A stretch of 6,191 nt of DNA from an uncultured Chlamydiae bacterium. Lineage in GTDB: Bacteria; Chlamydiota; Chlamydiia; Chlamydiales; CALBHK01. The position numbers and the translations under genes were made by a program. The stretch covers positions 1 through 6,191 of the forward strand of contig CALBHK010000154.1 of assembly GCA_937894565.1 (NCBI GenBank), given 5' to 3'. The notes under the pieces are model-generated. The model was not told where the DNA came from. It worked only from the letters and a program-made list of their open reading frames with translations, and ran no database searches. Of the stretch, positions 1 to 5,574 are shown in pieces (within the stretch, counting starts at the first letter, position 1; every line of letters begins with the position of its first letter).

Positions 1-32
1 CGCAGTCTGAAGGACTGCAAGAGTTAGCCTGA
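1..32 (+). other. Left-edge hairpin; possible 3' tail of an upstream gene
   Basis: GCAGTC (2-7) and GACTGC (13-18) form a perfect 6-bp stem with a 5-nt loop. No T-run follows on either strand, so it is not a convincing intrinsic terminator. Two + frames are open from the edge: one ends at TAG 25-27 (residues RSLKDCKS) and the other at TGA 30-32 (residues QSEGLQELA). Either could be the C-terminus of a truncated upstream gene, but so few codons prove nothing. No gene is recognised here. Confidence 0.25.
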
Positions 33-60
33 TGCGTATGCCTGCCTATCCTGTTCGTTC
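24..60 (+). repeat. Partial third copy of the inverted-repeat arm
   Basis: The 25 nt at 36-60 match 4369-4393 of the right palindrome arm with two mismatches (core GTATGCCTGCC then ATCCTGTTC). The similarity extends left to 24 (TTAGC...) with one gap. The left arm carries the same motif in reverse complement near 4080-4113. Similarity ends after base 60, so the CGCAGAG part of the arm is absent. The copy lies just upstream of the potA promoter region. This is a direct observation; its function is unknown. Confidence 0.7.
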
Positions 61-112
61 ATCAAATGCTTTATATTTTCGAGAAACACTACTCAAAATC
101 CTCCCAATTCTC

Positions 113-118
113 TATAAT
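113..118 (+). promoter_or_regulatory. Candidate -10 box of the pot operon promoter
   Basis: A perfect TATAAT lies 29 nt upstream of the preferred potA ATG at 147, which would give a short leader of about 20 nt. No good TTGACA-like -35 box is visible at the usual spacing (bases around 90-95 are poor), so the promoter may be weak, activated, or recognised differently. In an AT-rich leader a chance match is possible. Its position inside the longer reading frame from 66 argues against that upstream start. Confidence 0.4.
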
Positions 119-146
119 CAAGCTATACTTCTACAAAGAGATGCCC

Positions 147-1322
147 ATGAAAGGAACGATTGAATTTCGCCAGGTTTGCAAACGCTATGGAGATATCATC
201 GCACTTGATCATGTCTCTTTTACCGTCCAGGGCGGAGAGTTTTTTTCTTTTTTAGGACCCTCAGGTTGCGGTAAAACCACATTATTGCGCATTGCTGCCG
301 GCCTGGAAATCCCCGACTCAGGCGAAATTTTTCTAGACGGCGTCAACATCACACACCTGCCTCCCAACAAACGGCCCCTTAATACCGTCTTTCAAAATTA
401 TGCTCTATTTCCCCATCTCTCCATTTGGGAAAACATCGCTTTTGGCTTGCGTGTGGACAAAGTCTCCAAAGAAGAAATTGCGTGGCGCGTAGAAAAAATG
501 CTAACGCTTATTCAAATGGAAGAACACGCTCATAAAAAAATAGATAAAATTAGCGGCGGACAAAAACAGCGCGTGGCTATTGCCAGGGCCCTTATTAAAA
601 CCCCCTCCATTCTGCTTTTGGATGAGCCTCTTTCTGCTTTAGATCTTAAGCTCAGACAAAAAATGCTCATGGAAATCGATCTGATTCACGATGAAGTAGG
701 CATTACCTTTCTCTTTGTGACCCATGATCAGGAAGAGGCCATGGCTGTAAGTGATAAAATAGCAGTTTTTCACAAGGGAAAAATTGAACAGATAGGCACC
801 CCCCCAGAGCTCTATGAAGCCCCTCGAAGCAGCTTTGTTGCCGCTTTTATTGGGGATACAAACTTTCTGGATGGTTCAGTAAAACAAATGATCGATGCCG
901 ATTATTGCTTGCTCTCCATCCCCGGTTTAGAAGATATTCTCTGTTTTAACGATGCTAAACTTAAGCTCCATGAACTCACCCACTTAAGCGTACGCCCCGA
1001 AAAGCTGCACATTTCAAGAAATCGCCCCGAAAATCCCGATAAGCTCAATATCATGCAAGGAAAAGTGGATGAAATTATTTATAAGGGAGACCACACCAAC
1101 TTTTGGGTAGGTGTGGGCGAATATAAACTTTCCGTCACCCAGCAGCACAGCCGCTTTCTTTTAGATAGCAAATCCATTGAGTGGGGGGATAAAGTCTGGA
1201 TCTGGTGGCATGCAGATGATGGCTATATGTTAGAGCGCTATAACGAAGATGATGAAGCTCTCACCCAATTGCCGCCCGAAAAAGTGGGCAGTAGCGAAGA
1301 AATTGATATAGAGGAAAGTTAA
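147..1322 (+). CDS. potA: Spermidine/putrescine ABC transporter ATP-binding protein PotA
   Basis: This is the cytoplasmic ATPase that powers polyamine import through PotB and PotC. With the start at 147 it has 391 residues, close to the roughly 378 of E. coli PotA. Visible motifs are Walker A GPSGCGKTT (37-45), Q-loop FQNYALFPH (82-90), signature ISGGQKQR (135-142, Ile where Leu is usual), Walker B ILLLDEP (155-161, catalytic E160), D-loop SALD (163-166) and H-loop VTHDQ (191-195, H193). FIGDTNFLDG (235-244) and a C-terminal TOBE-like region with SVRPEK (281-286) fit the PotA/CysA-type family. The frame is open from an ATG at 66, but those 27 extra codons match nothing expected and cover a TATAAT box. 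AAAGAG at 135-140 sits 6 nt before ATG 147 and directly abuts the alternative ATG at 141, so 147 is preferred. The last 20 or so residues are acidic. The stop overlaps the potB start by 1 nt, which suggests coupled translation. CysA-like or FbpC-like ATPases look similar; the permeases and PotD settle the family. Confidence 0.95.
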   Translation: MKGTIEFRQVCKRYGDIIALDHVSFTVQGGEFFSFLGPSGCGKTTLLRIAAGLEIPDSGEIFLDGVNITHLPPNKRPLNTVFQNYALFPHLSIWENIAFGLRVDKVSKEEIAWRVEKMLTLIQMEEHAHKKIDKISGGQKQRVAIARALIKTPSILLLDEPLSALDLKLRQKMLMEIDLIHDEVGITFLFVTHDQEEAMAVSDKIAVFHKGKIEQIGTPPELYEAPRSSFVAAFIGDTNFLDGSVKQMIDADYCLLSIPGLEDILCFNDAKLKLHELTHLSVRPEKLHISRNRPENPDKLNIMQGKVDEIIYKGDHTNFWVGVGEYKLSVTQQHSRFLLDSKSIEWGDKVWIWWHADDGYMLERYNEDDEALTQLPPEKVGSSEEIDIEES

Positions 1323-1345
1323 TGCAAAAAAGTATGCAAAAAAGC
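1322..1345 (+). repeat. 12-bp tandem duplication of the potB start
   Basis: ATGCAAAAAAGT (1322-1333) is followed directly by ATGCAAAAAAGC (1334-1345), with a single difference in the last base. The protein therefore begins MQKSMQKS and carries two candidate start codons in the same frame. The upstream ribosome binding site spacing favours the first. Each unit contains a run of six A, a natural site for slippage or unequal copying. Confidence 0.85.
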
Positions 1346-2185
1346 AGCTATACAGAATATTTTTGTACCCTACCTACCTTGTTGTGGCTCTTTTTCTTCT
1401 TTATTATTCCTCTTATGCTCGTGATTTCCATCGCATTACGCCCCTTTGACATAGAAGGCAATATCCTTTCCGGATGGACATTAAACTCTATACGCGCGCT
1501 CTCCAATTGGCATCATTTAGCCATTTTATGGCGCACGATTTGGATCAGCCTTCTTACAACTCTAGGATCCCTTTTCATTGCCATTCCCACAGGCTATGCC
1601 ATCGGTAGAGCCTCTGCAAAAGCACAAAAAATTCTCTTACTTCTTGTCATTCTCCCCTTTTGGAGCAGTTTTATTGTGCGCATTTTTGCCTGGAAGTCAC
1701 TCCTACACCCAGAAGGACCCATCAAACAACTTCTACTTGCCTTAAATTTAGTAGAACCCTCTACTCTGCTGCTCTATAATTCATGGGTTGTTGTTTTAGT
1801 TTCCATCTATACTTTTCTGCCCTTTGCCATTTTGCCCATCTATTCTGCTGCCTCAAAATTTGACTATACGCTGCTTGATGCCGGAATGGATTTAGGGTTA
1901 AGTCGTTTGCGCACCTTCATCTACATTTTTCTTCCCAATATACAAGAGGGAATTTTTACCGCTGCCATTATAGTGCTTATTCCCAGTTTAAGCTCTTATG
2001 TGATTCCAGATATTGTGGGAGGACCTGATAGTCAAATGATTGGCAATCTCATTGTCGAGCGTGTCTTTGTCAATAGAAACCTGCCTGAAGCGTGCGCCCT
2101 TGCTTTTGTTCTTGTTGTTGTCACGCTCATTCCCTTAGCTGGCATTTTTTATCTACAAAAAAAAGCCTTAAGAAACAAAGAATAG
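1322..2185 (+). CDS. potB: Spermidine/putrescine ABC transporter permease PotB
   Basis: This is an inner-membrane permease that forms the polyamine channel with PotC. It has 287 residues (E. coli PotB about 275). Six hydrophobic segments are visible at roughly 17-38, 70-95, 103-125, 153-177, 209-232 and 257-278. The EAA-type cytoplasmic loop that contacts the ATPase lies at 181-206, with DAGMDLG followed by FLPN. LPFWSSFIVRIFAW (111-124) and YVIPDIVGG (226-234) are typical PotB stretches. Translation starts at ATG 1322, which shares a base with the potA stop TAA. GAGGAAA at 1311-1317 is a good ribosome binding site. A second in-frame ATG at 1334 lies within a 12-bp tandem duplication and could also serve. 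Ferric-iron or other type I permeases are less likely given the potD neighbour. Confidence 0.94.
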   Translation: MQKSMQKSSYTEYFCTLPTLLWLFFFFIIPLMLVISIALRPFDIEGNILSGWTLNSIRALSNWHHLAILWRTIWISLLTTLGSLFIAIPTGYAIGRASAKAQKILLLLVILPFWSSFIVRIFAWKSLLHPEGPIKQLLLALNLVEPSTLLLYNSWVVVLVSIYTFLPFAILPIYSAASKFDYTLLDAGMDLGLSRLRTFIYIFLPNIQEGIFTAAIIVLIPSLSSYVIPDIVGGPDSQMIGNLIVERVFVNRNLPEACALAFVLVVVTLIPLAGIFYLQKKALRNKE

Positions 2186-2195
2186 AGGAAAAAGA

Positions 2196-2969
2196 ATGAA
2201 ACGCAGTAACTTTCCCCTTATCATCACACTACTTGTGATCTGCTTTCTCTATATCCCGATGATCATTATGGGCATCAATAGCTTTAATGCCTCGCGCTAT
2301 GGGACCGAGTGGACAGGGTTCACCCTAAAATGGTATGAACTTCTTTGGACAAAAAAACGTTTGTGGAGCGCTTTAGGCAATAGCTTATTGATTGGCTCTT
2401 CAGCTGCCCTCTTTTCAACTGTCTTAGGAACATTATCAGCATTTGCCTTCTACAGATTTAAGTCCAAGCTGCAAAATCTGCACTACGCCTTTGTCTACAT
2501 TCCTTTAATGATGCCCGATATTTTAATGGGCATTAGTTTACTGCTTGTCTTTGTCTCTTTCTCTATTCCCCTAAGCCTGGTAACTGTCTTTATCGCCCAT
2601 GTCACTTTTTGCGTGAGCTATGTCACTTTAGTTATCCTTTCAAGGTTGCAGCATTTTGATTATTCTACTATTGAAGCAGCCCTGGACTTAGGAGCCTCTC
2701 CTCCTCTCATCATCTGGAAAATCGTCCTTCCCCAACTTCTGCCCGCTCTCATTTCCGGAGCTTTATTAGCCTTCACAGTCAGCATCGACGATTATATCAT
2801 CACCTTTTTTGTATCAGGACCGGGATCCACCACCCTTCCCCTTGAAATTTATAGTCTCATTAAATCGGGGGCTACACCTGTCATCAATGCCCTCTCCACC
2901 CTTTTGCTCTCCCTCACTTTCCTCACCGTTCCTTTTATCCATTTTTTCAGCGAGGAGGTTCAATCATGA
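2196..2969 (+). CDS. potC: Spermidine/putrescine ABC transporter permease PotC
   Basis: This is the second inner-membrane permease of the importer, partner of PotB. It has 257 residues (E. coli PotC about 264). Hydrophobic segments lie near 7-27, 62-85, 96-120, 126-149, 183-204 and 232-252. The EAA loop is clear at 159-180 (IEAALDLGASPP followed by IVLPQ) between the fourth and fifth segments. SIDDYIITFFVSGPG (196-210) and LPLEIYS (214-220) are hallmark PotC-type sequence. Ten bases separate potB from potC. The ribosome binding site GAGGAA (2185-2190) begins on the last base of the potB stop TAG. The 3' end overlaps potD by four bases (ATGA), a classic coupled junction. Nothing is truncated or broken. 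Confidence 0.95.
   Translation: MKRSNFPLIITLLVICFLYIPMIIMGINSFNASRYGTEWTGFTLKWYELLWTKKRLWSALGNSLLIGSSAALFSTVLGTLSAFAFYRFKSKLQNLHYAFVYIPLMMPDILMGISLLLVFVSFSIPLSLVTVFIAHVTFCVSYVTLVILSRLQHFDYSTIEAALDLGASPPLIIWKIVLPQLLPALISGALLAFTVSIDDYIITFFVSGPGSTTLPLEIYSLIKSGATPVINALSTLLLSLTFLTVPFIHFFSEEVQS
2953..2960 (+). promoter_or_regulatory. Strong potD ribosome binding site inside the potC 3' end
   Basis: AGGAGGTT lies 5 nt before the potD ATG at 2966 and is the best Shine-Dalgarno match of the operon. It sits inside potC coding sequence. A binding protein is commonly needed in excess over its permease, and a strong site would fit that, but this is an inference. Confidence 0.75.
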
Positions 2970-3973
2970 AATATCTCGTTCTCTTCCTTCTTAGCTTATG
3001 TGCTTGCAGCGAACAAAAAGAAAAACTCTACCTATTTACTTTTGAAGCCGTTGATCCAGATCTGCTGGATGCCTTTGAAAAAGAATTTAACTGCACTCTA
3101 TATGTGGATGGTTATGAATCCAACGAAGCCATGTATGCCAAACTTAAAGCAATTGGCAGTGGGTATGACTTGATTAATCCCAGCAGCTACTTCATCCCCA
3201 CGCTAAGCAGACAAGGATTGCTAGATCCTATTAATAAAGAATGGATTCCAAATCTTCGCCTTCTGGACCAAAAACGTTTAGTTCAATTAGGAGAGAGTCC
3301 AGAAGCTGTCTACAGCGTTCCTTACACCCTTTCTTATTCTGTAATCGGCTATAGAAAAGACATGATCCCAAACGTCGATAGCTGGTATATATTTGATCAG
3401 AGCTCCCTAAAAGGCAGAATGACCATGCTCAATGATATGAGAGAAGTATTAGGAGCCGCTCTGCTTGCCCTGGGATATAGTCCCAACACACAAAAGCCTC
3501 AGGAAATTGAAGAGGCAGGCCTTCTTGCCAGAAGGTGGAAATTACAACTTGCTAACTTCATCTCTTACCCAGCTCTACACAGTCTTGCCGATGCTGAATA
3601 CTACATCATTCAAGCCTATAGCTCGGATATTATTAAACTACAAAGAGACGCTCCCCTTGTTGGCTATGCCATCCCCAAAGAGGGCGGTGCTATTTCTTGC
3701 GATCACTTTGCTATTCCTAAGGGAGCTCCTCACAAAAAATTAGCCCATGATTTTATTAACTTTTTGCTTAGACCGGAAAATGCCGCAATCAATATGGCAT
3801 ACACTGGGTTTATCATTCCCATTCATGGAGTGGAGCAGTATTTGGATAAAGAAATTCTGGAAAACAAAGCTTATTTTCCTGAAAAAGAAGAGATGGAAAA
3901 ATCTGTTCTTCTTCAGGATGTAGGGGAGAGCTTGAAGTTTTATCAGCAAGAGTGGGAAGCCACCAAATTCTAA
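2966..3973 (+). CDS. potD: Polyamine-binding lipoprotein PotD
   Basis: This is the extracytoplasmic solute-binding protein that delivers polyamine to PotBC. It has 335 residues (E. coli PotD 348). A short signal ends in a lipobox LCAC with acylated C14 (C12 is a poorer alternative), so it is predicted to be a membrane-anchored lipoprotein, whereas E. coli PotD is a soluble periplasmic protein. PotD family sequence runs through the protein: YESNEAMYAKLK (50-61), NPSSY (71-75), NDMREV (156-161), PKEGG (237-241), INFLLRP (264-270) and QDVG (317-320). By hand alignment to E. coli PotD from memory, the acidic ligand residues appear kept (D157, E160, D246) and so is the NPSSY segment. The aromatic residues W34, W229, W255 and Y293 correspond to F26, A217, S244 and F282, with a one-residue gap near E27. 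The substrate preference may therefore differ. It overlaps potC by 4 nt and has the strong AGGAGG site. No terminator is visible directly downstream; a purine-rich tract follows. Confidence 0.93.
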   Translation: MKYLVLFLLSLCACSEQKEKLYLFTFEAVDPDLLDAFEKEFNCTLYVDGYESNEAMYAKLKAIGSGYDLINPSSYFIPTLSRQGLLDPINKEWIPNLRLLDQKRLVQLGESPEAVYSVPYTLSYSVIGYRKDMIPNVDSWYIFDQSSLKGRMTMLNDMREVLGAALLALGYSPNTQKPQEIEEAGLLARRWKLQLANFISYPALHSLADAEYYIIQAYSSDIIKLQRDAPLVGYAIPKEGGAISCDHFAIPKGAPHKKLAHDFINFLLRPENAAINMAYTGFIIPIHGVEQYLDKEILENKAYFPEKEEMEKSVLLQDVGESLKFYQQEWEATKF

Positions 3974-4027
3974 CAGAAGAGAGACAGAGAAAGAGAGAGA
4001 CATAGAGAGAACAGAAAAGAGGGGAAC
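3974..4027 (+). repeat. Purine-rich (GA) low-complexity tract
   Basis: Between the potD stop and the left palindrome arm the + strand is almost only A and G, with a few scattered C and T. It has recurring pieces such as ACAGAGA, ACATAGAGA and ACAGAAAAG. These resemble degenerate versions of the CRCAGAG units in the neighbouring palindrome, so the tract may be decayed repeat. No matching pyrimidine tract is seen on the other side of the element. There is no coding potential and no hairpin terminator for potD here. Confidence 0.7.
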
Positions 4028-4113
4028 TAACCGCAGAGCCGCAAAGTACGCAGAGGAAACGCAGAGAAAAATAGAAGAGAAACAGGATGGGCAGGCGTAC
4101 ACACTCAAGCTAA
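4028..4113 (+). repeat. Left outer arm of the nested inverted repeat
   Basis: This 86-bp arm matches the reverse complement of 4356-4442 with about eight mismatches and one gap. It starts with TAACCGCAGAGCCGC, continues through spaced CGCAGAG/CGCAAAG units, and ends with AACAGGATGGGCAGGC and CAAGCTAA. The last part is the motif that also occurs (inverted) at 24-60. Confidence 0.9.
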
Positions 4114-4169
4114 CTCAAATAAAATTAATTTAAGTAATTGATTATGATTATATTAGAGTATTAATTCAT

Positions 4170-4252
4170 TTTTGAAACACAGAGGCACAGAGAACACAGA
4201 GAAAGAAGTAAAAAATCCCCCTCTGTGCTCTCAGTGCCTCTGTGTTTCAAAA
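4170..4252 (+). repeat. Inner stem-loop of the nested repeat
   Basis: Arms 4170-4201 and 4221-4252 pair over 32 bp with two mismatches around a 19-nt loop (4202-4220). The left arm contains CACAGAGGCACAGAGAACAC, built on the same skeleton as the outer CGCAGAG arms but with A in place of G at CpG positions. A transcript would fold into a very stable hairpin. U-rich sequence follows on the + side but without a clean T-run, so termination is possible but unproven. Confidence 0.88.
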
Positions 4253-4355
4253 TTTATGTTTTATAATATAGAAGGATTGCCCTTACAAATACTCCACATT
4301 GGTTTTTGATTTTTAATAAATTAATTTTCAACAACTTACGGTCACTTTTTTCTTC

Positions 4356-4442
4356 TTAGCTTGGGTGTGTATGCCTGCCCATCCTGTTCCTTCCTCTTTT
4401 CTTCTCTGCGTTTCCTCTGCGCTCTTTGCGGCTCTGCGGTTA
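4356..4442 (-). repeat. Right outer arm of the nested inverted repeat
   Basis: This 87-bp arm is the inverted counterpart of 4028-4113. On the + strand it begins TTAGCTTGGGTGTG, contains GTATGCCTGCCCATCCTGTT, and ends GCGGCTCTGCGGTTA. Differences from the left arm cluster in the central A/G-rich piece (4394-4404) and at a TA/AG pair. It ends 13 nt before the ald stop codon (4456-4458). Confidence 0.9.
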
Positions 4443-4455
4443 AGGTCTTTTCTTT

Positions 4456-5565
4456 TTAAAGGGCTTCTAGGGGGGCTGTGTACTCATAGCCCAAATCCAA
4501 AGCCACATGTTCGTTAGTCACCATCCCCCGGCACACATTCAGCCCCTCGCACAGACCGCTATGCTCTGAAAGAGCTAACTGATAGCCCTTGTTTGCCAAT
4601 ATCAATGCATATTCCATAGTCGCATTACCCAAAGCCTCTGTCCCTGTTTTAGGATATGCTCCGGGCATATTAGCTACGCAGTAGTGCACAACACCGTCTA
4701 TGTTATAAGTGGGATCGCCGTGTGTCGTCACGCGCGATGTCTCGCTACACCCTCCTTGATCAATGGCTACATCTACAATCACAGAGCCTTTTCCCATCTT
4801 TTGGACCATCGCTTGAGTGATCAACTTTGGCGCCAGCTTACCCGGAATCAGCACCGCCCCTATCACCAAATCAGACTGACATACACTCTCTTCAATCGAT
4901 TGAGAAGTCGAATAGAGTGTTTTGAGGCGCGGTCCAAAGAGAGCATCAAGCTCTCTAATGCGATTCAAATTTTTTTCTACTATCGTCACATCCGCTCCTA
5001 AACCCATCGCCATTCTTGCCGCTTCAACGCCCACAATACCGCCCCCGATAATCCCCACTTTGGCGGGTAAAACACCAGGCACTGCGCCAAGTAATACCCC
5101 CTTGCCTCCACTTATAATTTGTAAAGCACTACAGCCCACGATAATCGATAAACGTCCTGCAATTTCACTCATAGGGATCAAAAGAGGCAACCGTCCCTGT
5201 TCATCCGTGACTGTTTCAAAAGCAATGGCAATTGTTTTGCTTTTCACAAGAGCTTGAGTTAAGGGAGCATTAGGAGAGAGGTGTAAGAAACACATTAAAA
5301 TTAAATTTTCCCTTAAAAAGGGATACTCTGGGGCTTCGGGCTCTTTCACTTTAAGCACCATCTCGGCGCTCCAGACTTGCGTTGCATCACTTGCAATTTC
5401 AGCGCCCGCAGCAAGATATAAATGATCGGGCATACCGCTACCAAGTCCAGCACCTGATTCTATGATCACTTGATGCCCTGCTTCTACAAACACACGCACC
5501 ATCGAAGGACTAGCTCCGACACGGTTTTCAAATAACTTAATTTCTTTAGGCACTCCAATTTTCAT
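4456..5565 (-). CDS. ald: Alanine dehydrogenase
   Basis: It catalyses L-alanine + NAD+ + H2O to pyruvate + ammonia + NADH, reversibly, in the cytoplasm, linking alanine use to central carbon and nitrogen metabolism. It has 369 residues, as usual for the family (about 370-378). The N-terminus MKIGVPKEIK and the residues R15, K74, H95 and D269 match the known substrate-binding and catalytic residues of bacterial enzymes (R15, K75, H96, D270 in M. tuberculosis). The Rossmann motif GGGIVG is at 174-179. The acidic residue after the second strand is E197 (VEKN), where Asp is usual. MPGAYPKTGTEALGNAT (300-316) replaces the common MPGAVPRTSTxALTNAT. Start: ATG at 5565, preceded by GAGAGG (5575-5570) with 4 nt spacing. 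A TTG just upstream at 5568 is too close to that site. Its ribosome binding site overlaps the stop of the BTB-like gene, so the two are probably cotranscribed. The related transhydrogenase alpha subunit PntA is unlikely given the length and catalytic residues. Confidence 0.94.
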   Translation of the reverse strand: MKIGVPKEIKLFENRVGASPSMVRVFVEAGHQVIIESGAGLGSGMPDHLYLAAGAEIASDATQVWSAEMVLKVKEPEAPEYPFLRENLILMCFLHLSPNAPLTQALVKSKTIAIAFETVTDEQGRLPLLIPMSEIAGRLSIIVGCSALQIISGGKGVLLGAVPGVLPAKVGIIGGGIVGVEAARMAMGLGADVTIVEKNLNRIRELDALFGPRLKTLYSTSQSIEESVCQSDLVIGAVLIPGKLAPKLITQAMVQKMGKGSVIVDVAIDQGGCSETSRVTTHGDPTYNIDGVVHYCVANMPGAYPKTGTEALGNATMEYALILANKGYQLALSEHSGLCEGLNVCRGMVTNEHVALDLGYEYTAPLEAL

Positions 5566-5574
5566 CAAACCTCT

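Larger units (their letters stand above)
4028..4442. mobile_element. Nested palindrome, candidate MITE-like non-autonomous element
   Basis: Outer inverted arms (4028-4113 and 4356-4442, about 90% identical) enclose AT-rich spacers (4114-4169 and 4253-4355) and an inner inverted pair (4170-4252). A further 12-bp inverted match, AAAATTAATTTA, occurs at 4121-4132 and 4317-4328. If the element proper is 4030-4440, its termini are ACCGCAG and CTGCGGT and it is flanked by TA on both sides, as expected for insertion at TA by IS630/mariner-type transposases. TA is itself palindromic, so it could simply belong to the arms. No transposase or other coding sequence is inside. It fills the gap between the convergent potD and ald genes, ending 13 nt from the ald stop. 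It could instead be a non-mobile intergenic repeat or a processed RNA source. Confidence 0.5.

Noticed and set aside
2809..2994. Small + frame spanning the potC/potD junction
   Set aside because: Out-of-frame shadow of potC and potD, both of which have strong family motifs.
3465..3743. 92-codon + frame inside potD
   Set aside because: Alternate frame of potD with no independent start signal.
3740..4108. Open frame on the - strand covering the left repeat arm and the end of potD
   Set aside because: Its translation is repeat sequence (FLCVSSAYFAALRL-type) plus antisense of well-supported potD; no ribosome binding site or family match.
4170..4252. Inner hairpin as a classical intrinsic terminator for potD
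   Set aside because: It lies about 200 nt after the potD stop, has a 19-nt loop and no clean T-run; termination remains possible but is not supported as a standard terminator.
4262..4267. TATAAT inside the palindrome spacer as a promoter
   Set aside because: The segment is very AT-rich and no -35 box is present at proper spacing; no gene follows on that strand.
4253..4355. tRNA or small structured RNA gene in the right spacer
   Set aside because: No cloverleaf arms or conserved T-loop sequence could be found by eye.
4028..4442. CRISPR array
   Set aside because: Repeats are inverted and nested, not direct repeats with regular unique spacers; no cas genes.
4684..5257. Two overlapping + frames opposite ald
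   Set aside because: Antisense shadows of ald; proline- and isoleucine-rich artefact-like translations with no motif.
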